A DNA stretch of 19,571 nucleotides from Ferruginibacter sp. Lineage in GTDB: Bacteria > Bacteroidota > Bacteroidia > Chitinophagales > Chitinophagaceae. Of this stretch, positions 15,120 through 19,571 are shown in pieces. The notes below the pieces were generated by a model. That model worked only from the letters and a program-made list of their open reading frames with translations. It was not told the DNA's origin and ran no database searches. Position numbers and translations under genes: made by a program. Numbering within the stretch: position 1 is the stretch's first letter; each line of letters opens with the position of its first letter. Location of the stretch: the NCBI GenBank assembly GCA_025352435.1, contig JANXTN010000199.1, positions 1-19,571 on the forward strand, written 5' to 3'.

Positions 15120-16844
15120 TTATAAAATTCTGGATGAATTAATATTTATATCCGCATATTTCCATGCGTTTTTAAAACGAGTGTTGTACATAGCATATTC
15201 CTTATTAAGACCAAGTTTTCTGTATGCATTCGTTAATCCTATTAATGCCCATCCGTTTTCACGGTAATTTTTCAGATCTTGCTTATACACATCTATAGCT
15301 TCCTCATATTTTCCTGCATCAATTAATACTGCACCAAGATAGTGGCGTACAGAAAAAAACCAGTCGGGCGGTTCATTATAATTTAAAGCATCTTCTCTTA
15401 AAATTGCTTCTTCTAAAAGAGCTATTGCAGCAGAATATTTTTTTTCTTTTGCATAAATTTCTCCTTCCAATGTTTTTGATGCAATTGCACATAAATCAAA
15501 AATACTGTTGATACCCCAAATGGTTAATGCTTTTATCGTTGTATCATTCATGATATTTTTTATTTCTCCGAGATGCCTTTTTGCCTCAAAAATTTTATTC
15601 TTCGAAAGCATTGCCATGCCTTGCGCATAGTGCCAGATAACCAATGGATATTTTAAATCTTTTTCAGGGGCTGGTGATTTTATAACCTCTTGCCACAAAC
15701 CAAATTTTACGGCTACGTACCAGGGAATAGCATAATAATGTTGCAATGTTGCCCATGCAGGGTCACGCAATAATTTTTTATGCGCATGGTCAGAAGTAGC
15801 AAAAGCTCCCTGCATGGCAATTTTACTTTCTCCGGAAAGTGTAGCACATGCAGCAATGAAATGGTAATTGTGCGGGTAATATGCTAATGGATATACACCT
15901 TGTGCATGACATGCCTCCACGTATGAGCTATCAATCTGCACTGCTTTCTGATTAGCAATAATGCCATCATGGTAGCGACCTATCCGAATGTAAGTATGTG
16001 ATGGCATGTGCACAAGATGCCCTGATCCCGGAACTAAATCTCGAAGGAGGTCGGCACTTTTTACAGCATCTTCTGCATGTTGCGACATTTCTGTTGCATG
16101 AATATAAAAATGATTAGCTCCTGCATTAAAAGGTTCTTTTTGCAAACATTTTTGAAGCACGGCTAAAATCTCAGGTGTCCAAGGTTGGGTAGTTCCATCT
16201 TTTTTATACAAATTCCACGGATGTAAATCCAATAATGATTCTGCAAAAAGAGAGCCAACAGTTACATCGTCAGCATACCTAATATAAACCTTTCGCATGG
16301 CTGAAGCATAAGAAGAATCCAGCGCATAACGAGCAATGGAAGTATCATTGGAATAACGATGCGTTAATGCTTCAATCAAATCTTTTTCTTTTGCTGTAGC
16401 TGTTGATGAATATGATTTTGCTTTTTGCACGGCATCATAAGCTCTTTGAAAATTATCTTTCTCCATGCCGCCATTGTAATTTGGTCCGAGCACATAAGCA
16501 AACCCCCACCAACACATTGCAGAGGTTGAGTCCTGTCTTGCTGCCTCAAAAAATGAACGGCCGGCTTCTGCATGATTAAAAGCAAATGACAAGGTCAATC
16601 CCTGGTTAAAATATTTTTGTGCTTCTGCATTGTTAGTAGAAACGCTAAAATTAATTCCGGATAGTCCTTTAAACAAGGGTGCTTTTTTCCCGCTGTAATA
16701 CCAGGTTTTATCTATTACTTCGGGAGCACAACTATAAACAGTTTTATCGGAGTAAAGTTGATTGGCTTTTTTTTCCTGAGTTTGCGGGTTGCAAGCATAA
16801 AAAAGAATTGCAAAACAAAGTATATAAAGAAAATGTTTCATCAT
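15120..16844 (-). CDS. Large TPR lipoprotein with a His-rich conserved core
   Basis: The product has 574 residues. The N-terminus is a lipoprotein signal (LCFAILFYAC, lipidated Cys18); translation could begin at Met1 or the adjacent Met2. TPR-like helices are visible at about 70-105 (AEAQKYFNQGLTLSFAFNHAEAGRSFFEAA), 300-330 and near the C-terminus (about 455-560, GAVLIDAGKYEEAIDVYKQDL). The central part is unusual in its histidines: NHFYIHATEMSQH (His245, His249, His256), HLVHMPSHTYIRIGRYHD (His276, His279, His283, His292), CHAQG (His313) and YYPHNYHF (His325, His328). I recall this TPR family as widespread but uncharacterised; a metal-binding role is inference. There is no CxxCH haem site. 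It may be co-transcribed in part with the downstream metallo-hydrolase gene. Confidence 0.8.
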   Translation of the reverse strand: MMKHFLYILCFAILFYACNPQTQEKKANQLYSDKTVYSCAPEVIDKTWYYSGKKAPLFKGLSGINFSVSTNNAEAQKYFNQGLTLSFAFNHAEAGRSFFEAARQDSTSAMCWWGFAYVLGPNYNGGMEKDNFQRAYDAVQKAKSYSSTATAKEKDLIEALTHRYSNDTSIARYALDSSYASAMRKVYIRYADDVTVGSLFAESLLDLHPWNLYKKDGTTQPWTPEILAVLQKCLQKEPFNAGANHFYIHATEMSQHAEDAVKSADLLRDLVPGSGHLVHMPSHTYIRIGRYHDGIIANQKAVQIDSSYVEACHAQGVYPLAYYPHNYHFIAACATLSGESKIAMQGAFATSDHAHKKLLRDPAWATLQHYYAIPWYVAVKFGLWQEVIKSPAPEKDLKYPLVIWHYAQGMAMLSKNKIFEAKRHLGEIKNIMNDTTIKALTIWGINSIFDLCAIASKTLEGEIYAKEKKYSAAIALLEEAILREDALNYNEPPDWFFSVRHYLGAVLIDAGKYEEAIDVYKQDLKNYRENGWALIGLTNAYRKLGLNKEYAMYNTRFKNAWKYADININSSRIL

Positions 16845-17093
16845 GTTGGATTTTTATTTTCTTCTACTCATTAAAGTAAATTAGCTATTAAATTTTCTAT
16901 AATAGGATGTCTTATAAAATTCAGAATGACTTAATGCTCAAAACGAATTTAAACAATTGATTCAAATTAAATATTTTTTGTATTGATGAATTAGCATAAC
17001 TGTTAAACTGCATCTGAAGCAAATTTTCAGTCTCCAAACTTTTCATTTGAAGCTTTACGTTTTGCATAAATATTTTCTAAAATAGCCCAAATG
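16845..17093. other. Intergenic stretch upstream of the small-ORF unit
   Basis: These roughly 250 bases are very AT-rich. They must hold the promoter of the leftward TPR lipoprotein gene, but I see only a poor -7-like sequence for it. A 30-codon minus-strand frame in the middle has no start signal or composition that would mark it as a gene. No tRNA or repeat is seen. Confidence 0.5.
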
Positions 17094-17094
17094 T

Positions 17095-17124
17095 TTTGCA
17101 CAATTAATTTCGCAGCGTAAATTG
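17095..17124 (+). promoter_or_regulatory. Promoter of the small-ORF transcription unit
   Basis: TTTG at 17095-17098 and TAAATTG at 17118-17124 are separated by 19 bases, as in Bacteroidota -33/-7 promoters (TTTG and TAnnTTTG; the -7 is one base short of consensus). A start near 17130 would place the following Shine-Dalgarno about 17 bases into the transcript. Confidence 0.6.
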
Positions 17125-17146
17125 TAATATAATTCACCAAAGAAAA

Positions 17147-17152
17147 AGGAGG
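17147..17152 (+). promoter_or_regulatory. Unusually strong Shine-Dalgarno sequence
   Basis: The core AGGAGG lies inside AAAGGAGGT (17145-17153), which pairs over nine bases with the 3' end of 16S rRNA. It sits 5 bases before an ATG, close to ideal spacing. No other gene in the window has a comparable site, in keeping with the known rarity of Shine-Dalgarno use in this phylum. Confidence 0.8.
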
Positions 17153-17157
17153 TATAA

Positions 17158-17199
17158 ATGTCTAGTAATAAATCATGTATACCCGCAGTTATCATCTAA
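17158..17199 (+). CDS. Candidate 13-residue small peptide or leader peptide
   Basis: The frame encodes MSSNKSCIPAVII and ends in tandem TAA codons (17197-17202). It is too short for ordinary gene finders. The support is its context: promoter at 17095-17124, near-perfect Shine-Dalgarno at optimal distance, a hairpin spanning its last codons and stop, and a terminator about 50 bases later. The peptide has one Cys and one Pro and a hydrophobic C-terminus. I do not recognise a known leader or signal peptide. It could be a regulatory leader peptide whose translation controls the downstream hairpins, a genuine micropeptide, or the ribosome-binding part of a small RNA. No coding-substitution evidence is available from one sequence. 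Confidence 0.45.
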   Translation: MSSNKSCIPAVII

Positions 17200-17209
17200 T
17201 AACCCGGGT
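17181..17209 (+). promoter_or_regulatory. Hairpin spanning the end and stop codon of the small ORF
   Basis: ACCCG (17181-17185) pairs with CGGGT (17205-17209), and GTTAT (17188-17192) with ATAAC (17199-17203), giving ten base pairs around a small 2x1 internal loop and a 6-base apical loop. The stop codon at 17197-17199 lies in the loop and the start of the right arm. A ribosome translating the ORF would open this stem, so folding depends on translation. No T-run follows, so it is not itself a terminator. Confidence 0.6.
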
Positions 17210-17246
17210 GTTCTAAAAACATTGATTTTAGGTTGTAATGACCGCT

Positions 17247-17280
17247 GCCGTCGGCTTTATTGTCGACGGCTTTTGTATTT
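17247..17280 (+). terminator. Rho-independent terminator before korB
   Basis: GCCGTCG (17247-17253) pairs perfectly with CGACGGC (17264-17270); two further pairs (one G-T, one C-G) extend the stem to 9 and leave a 6-base loop. It is followed by TTTTGTATTTT. It ends the small-ORF unit about 100 bases before the korB start codon. Confidence 0.75.
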
Positions 17281-17316
17281 TCCCCCAATGAGCAAACCTT
17301 TAAATCTTTAGCAATA

Positions 17317-17333
17317 TTTTGGTAGTACTAAAA
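17317..17333. promoter_or_regulatory. Candidate operator dyad upstream of korB
   Basis: TTTTGGTAGTACTAAAA is a 17-base imperfect palindrome (14 of 16 symmetric positions match) lying 15 bases before the korB -7 box, over the expected -33 region. A regulator bound here would affect polymerase access. The protein is unknown. Confidence 0.35.
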
Positions 17334-17347
17334 CATTACGATTGTTG

Positions 17348-17355
17348 TAAATTTG
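17348..17355 (+). promoter_or_regulatory. -7 box of korB
   Basis: TAAATTTG matches TAnnTTTG exactly, 17 bases before the korB ATG, giving a leader of about 10 bases with no Shine-Dalgarno. The nearest TTTG upstream is 26 bases away, longer than usual, which may mean the promoter depends on an activator. Confidence 0.6.
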
Positions 17356-17371
17356 CAATTCAAATAATACA

Positions 17372-18409
17372 ATGGTAGAAACACTAACTCCCGAAAAACC
17401 AATGCTCACGGCCAAAGATTTTGCTACCGACCAGGAAGTAAGGTGGTGCCCGGGCTGCGGCGATTATTCCATACTGGCACAGGTACAAAAAGTAATGCCC
17501 ACACTTGGCATTCCTAAAGAAAATATTGTAATTGTCAGCGGCATTGGCTGCAGCAGTCGTTTTCCATATTATATGAACACTTATGGCATGCACAGCATTC
17601 ATGGTCGTGCAACGGCTGTGGCAAGCGGCCTCAAAGCTGCAAGACCAGAATTAAGTGTTTGGATAGTAACCGGCGATGGCGATGCACTCAGCATTGGTGG
17701 TAACCATACCATTCATTTGCTCCGCAGAAATTTTGATGTAAACATTCTCTTGTTCAATAATCAGATTTACGGACTCACAAAAGGGCAGTATTCTCCTACT
17801 TCAGAAGAAAAGAAGGTTACTAAGAGTACCCCAATGGGCAGTATAGATCATCCTTTTAATCCATTGGCTTTGGCTATGGGTGCAGATGCTAGTTTTATTG
17901 CCCGAAGCATGGATAGAGATCCAAAACATCTGCAGGCAATGTTGCTTCGCTCAGCAGCACACAAAGGTTCTTCCTTTTTAGAGATATACCAGAACTGCAA
18001 TATTTTTAATGATGGTGCTTTTGAAATATTTACAGAAAAAAGCAGCAAGCCTGAAGAAGCAATTTTCCTTGAGCAAGGCAAACCATTGTTATTTGGTACT
18101 ACACAAAACAAAGGCATAAAGCTGGATGGGTTTAAACCTGTAATTGTAAACTTAGATGAAGGTGCAAGCCACGATGACCTGTGGGTACACGATGAGAGGG
18201 ATTTTTACAAAGCACAGATATTGATCCGCATGTTTGATGACCCGGCATTACAAGGACATTTACCAAGACCATTCGGTGTTTTCTTTGAAACCGATCGTTC
18301 CTGTTACGAAGATGTAATGACCATGCAAATGGATGAAGCATTGACAAAAAGCGGCCCTGGCGATTTAGATAAACTTTTGAAAGGTAGAGAGACCTGGACT
18401 ATTGGGTAA
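17372..18409 (+). CDS. korB: 2-oxoacid:ferredoxin oxidoreductase, beta subunit
   Basis: The product has 345 residues. With an alpha subunit it oxidatively decarboxylates a 2-oxoacid, most likely 2-oxoglutarate, to the acyl-CoA and passes electrons to ferredoxin. The beta subunit binds thiamine diphosphate and an iron-sulfur cluster. The ThDP motif starts at GDGDA (101-105) and ends with the Asn pair N129-N130 (LLFNNQIYGLT). Candidate [4Fe-4S] ligands are Cys26 and Cys29 (WCPGCGD), Cys60 (GIGCSS) and Cys209 (YQNCNIF). Length and these motifs fit KorB-type beta subunits. No alpha-subunit gene is beside it: upstream is the small-ORF unit and a leftward gene, downstream is convergent asd. The 2-oxoglutarate preference is inferred from family resemblance. 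Confidence 0.9.
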   Translation: MVETLTPEKPMLTAKDFATDQEVRWCPGCGDYSILAQVQKVMPTLGIPKENIVIVSGIGCSSRFPYYMNTYGMHSIHGRATAVASGLKAARPELSVWIVTGDGDALSIGGNHTIHLLRRNFDVNILLFNNQIYGLTKGQYSPTSEEKKVTKSTPMGSIDHPFNPLALAMGADASFIARSMDRDPKHLQAMLLRSAAHKGSSFLEIYQNCNIFNDGAFEIFTEKSSKPEEAIFLEQGKPLLFGTTQNKGIKLDGFKPVIVNLDEGASHDDLWVHDERDFYKAQILIRMFDDPALQGHLPRPFGVFFETDRSCYEDVMTMQMDEALTKSGPGDLDKLLKGRETWTIG

Positions 18410-18430
18410 CTCCTAGTCATAATTACTGCT

Positions 18431-18468
18431 AACAAAAACGATTCATAGAAATATGAATCGTTTTTGTT
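18431..18468. terminator. Bidirectional terminator between korB and asd
   Basis: A perfect 16-bp stem (18431-18446 with 18453-18468) around a 6-base loop has an A-rich left arm and a T-rich right arm, so it can end transcription in both directions. It lies between the converging korB (stop at 18409) and asd (stop at 18510). Confidence 0.88.
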
Positions 18469-18509
18469 TATGATGGTTTGGAAGGACTTCGATCGTATTA
18501 GTATATCTT

Positions 18510-19499
18510 TTACAACAACCCCCTTCGCAATAACTCTTCCGCTATCTGCACAGCGTTGGTAGCAGCACCTTTGCGAAGGTTGTCGCTCACAATCCAGCAG
18601 TTCAATGTATTGACTTGTGTTTCATCTCTTCTAATTCTGCCTACGAAAGTATCATCCTTATCATGCGCAGTTAGTGGCATAGGATAAATAAAATTATCGT
18701 TGTCATTCTTTAGGATAATTCCAGGTGCTGCTGATAATATTTGCTTTACTTCAGCAAGGTCAAAATCATTTTCAAATTCAATGTTCACGCTTTCGCTGTG
18801 CCCGCCCACCGTCGGTATGCGCACACAGGTTGCTGTTACTTTTATATTCTCATCGCCCATAATTTTCACCGTCTCTTTCACCATTTTCATTTCCTCTTTT
18901 GTATAGCCGTTTTCCAAAAAAGAATCAATATGCGGTATGGCATTCATGTCAATAGGATATTTGTAAGCCATCTCTCCTTCAATGCCTTGGCGCTCATTCA
19001 TAAGCTGTGTTACCGCTTTCACACCGGTACCTGTTACGCTTTGGTAAGTGCTTACCACCACTCTTTTTATTTTGTATTTATCGTGCAATGGTTTTAATAC
19101 CACTACCATTTGTATAGTGGAGCAATTTGGGTTGGCTATGATTTTATCTGTTGCAGTTAATACACTGGCATTTACTTCAGGCACTACCAGTTTTTTTTCT
19201 GCATCCATACGCCATGCGCTGCTATTGTCCACCACTGTTATACCTGCTGCTACAAATTGTGGTGCCCATTCAAGCGATGTATTTCCACCGGCAGAAAACA
19301 AGGCCAGTGCAGGCTTTGCAGCTATCGCATCTTGCATGCTCACAATTTTATATTGCTCGCCATTGTAATTGATTTCTTTGCCTACAGATCTTTCTGATGC
19401 CACAGGAATTAATTCTGTTACAGGAAAATTCCTTTCTGCCAATACCTGCAACATTTTTGTACCAACAAGGCCTGTCGCCCCTACAACCGCAACTTTCAT
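18510..19499 (-). CDS. asd: Aspartate-semialdehyde dehydrogenase
   Basis: The product has 329 residues, normal length. It reduces aspartyl phosphate to aspartate semialdehyde with NADPH, the branch point to lysine/diaminopimelate, threonine and methionine. The N-terminal Rossmann motif is VGATGLVGTKML (6-17), the catalytic cysteine is Cys126 in ANPNCSTIQ, and the catalytic His is His234 in PTVGGHSES. SERSVGK (35-41) and the ending RKGAATNAVQIAEELL are typical of the family. The ATG at 19499 gives the standard start MKVAVVGATG. It appears monocistronic within the window. Confidence 0.97.
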   Translation of the reverse strand: MKVAVVGATGLVGTKMLQVLAERNFPVTELIPVASERSVGKEINYNGEQYKIVSMQDAIAAKPALALFSAGGNTSLEWAPQFVAAGITVVDNSSAWRMDAEKKLVVPEVNASVLTATDKIIANPNCSTIQMVVVLKPLHDKYKIKRVVVSTYQSVTGTGVKAVTQLMNERQGIEGEMAYKYPIDMNAIPHIDSFLENGYTKEEMKMVKETVKIMGDENIKVTATCVRIPTVGGHSESVNIEFENDFDLAEVKQILSAAPGIILKNDNDNFIYPMPLTAHDKDDTFVGRIRRDETQVNTLNCWIVSDNLRKGAATNAVQIAEELLRRGLL

Positions 19500-19516
19500 A
19501 ATATTTAGCTTTGCTG

Positions 19517-19524
19517 CAAAGAAA
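19517..19524 (-). promoter_or_regulatory. Possible -7 box of asd
   Basis: On the minus strand TTTCTTTG differs from TAnnTTTG at one fixed base and lies 17 bases before the asd ATG. No clear -33 element is seen before the window ends at 19571. Tentative. Confidence 0.3.
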
Positions 19525-19571
19525 ATAATAATGCAGCAGAATTGCTTAACATTTTTAATTGATGATGCAAA

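Larger units (their letters stand above)
17125..17280 (+). ncRNA. Putative short structured RNA carrying the small ORF
   Basis: The stretch from the predicted transcription start (about 17130) to the terminator would give a transcript of roughly 150 bases with at least two stable hairpins: 17181-17209 and the terminator 17247-17270. It does not resemble tmRNA, the signal-recognition-particle RNA, RNase P RNA or a riboswitch that I can recognise. It may be an independent small mRNA/sRNA or an attenuator in front of korB. Confidence 0.4.

Noticed and set aside
16917..17009. A 30-codon minus-strand ORF in the gap upstream of the small-ORF unit
   Set aside because: No ribosome-binding or promoter signal, and the product looks like random AT-rich translation.
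17162..17309. A longer open frame overlapping the small ORF in the next frame (about 49 codons, ending at a TAG)
   Set aside because: It has no start codon near the Shine-Dalgarno and runs straight through the terminator hairpin, so it would need a frameshift; its Cys/Arg-rich product looks like translated structured RNA rather than a protein.
1..19571. CRISPR arrays, insertion sequences, prophage genes and tRNA genes
   Set aside because: I saw no direct-repeat array, transposase or integrase, phage structural gene or cloverleaf-like sequence on either strand by eye.

Overview
The window is AT-rich chromosomal DNA from a member of the Bacteroidota, most likely a Chitinophagaceae-like lineage. 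Four things suggest this. Several genes sit just behind a Bacteroidota-type -7 box (TAnnTTTG), sometimes with a TTTG element about 20 bases upstream. Almost no gene has a Shine-Dalgarno sequence. There are several lipoproteins with Bacteroidota-style lipoboxes. The gene families (DUF1015, YceI lipoprotein, the HipA-like kinase/DUF3037 pair, long multi-PAS HisKA_3 kinases) are typical of that phylum. The family and genus are inference; no rRNA or tRNA gene is present.

Layout. Positions 1-4892 read rightward: a DUF1015 protein cut by the window edge, a secreted TPR protein, a YceI-family lipoprotein with a well-formed promoter and terminator, and a long-chain acyl-CoA synthetase. Positions 4957-10324 read leftward: a secreted protein of unknown function, a NarL-type response regulator, and a 1330-residue membrane sensor kinase with seven PAS domains. 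A second NarL-type regulator is transcribed divergently from the kinase (10413-11033), so one kinase is flanked by two possible partners. Positions 11079-14101 continue rightward: a HipA-like kinase overlapping a DUF3037 gene, a LacI-family regulator, and a divergent arginyl/leucyl-tRNA-protein transferase homologue that lacks the usual Cys motif. Positions 14158-16844 read leftward: a metallo-beta-lactamase-fold lipoprotein and a large His-rich TPR lipoprotein.

The 527-base gap at 16845-17371 is not empty. It holds a promoter, a 13-codon ORF with an unusually strong Shine-Dalgarno sequence, a long hairpin over the stop codon, and a terminator. Together these form a compact transcription unit of about 150 bases just upstream of korB (beta subunit of 2-oxoacid:ferredoxin oxidoreductase), which has its own -7 box and a candidate operator. 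korB converges on asd (aspartate-semialdehyde dehydrogenase) across a bidirectional terminator.

Most of the window is ordinary chromosome, with no insertion sequence, CRISPR array or prophage. The parts most worth a second look are the small-ORF/RNA unit before korB, the overlapping HipA-like kinase/DUF3037 pair, the kinase flanked by two regulators, and the Cys-less transferase.
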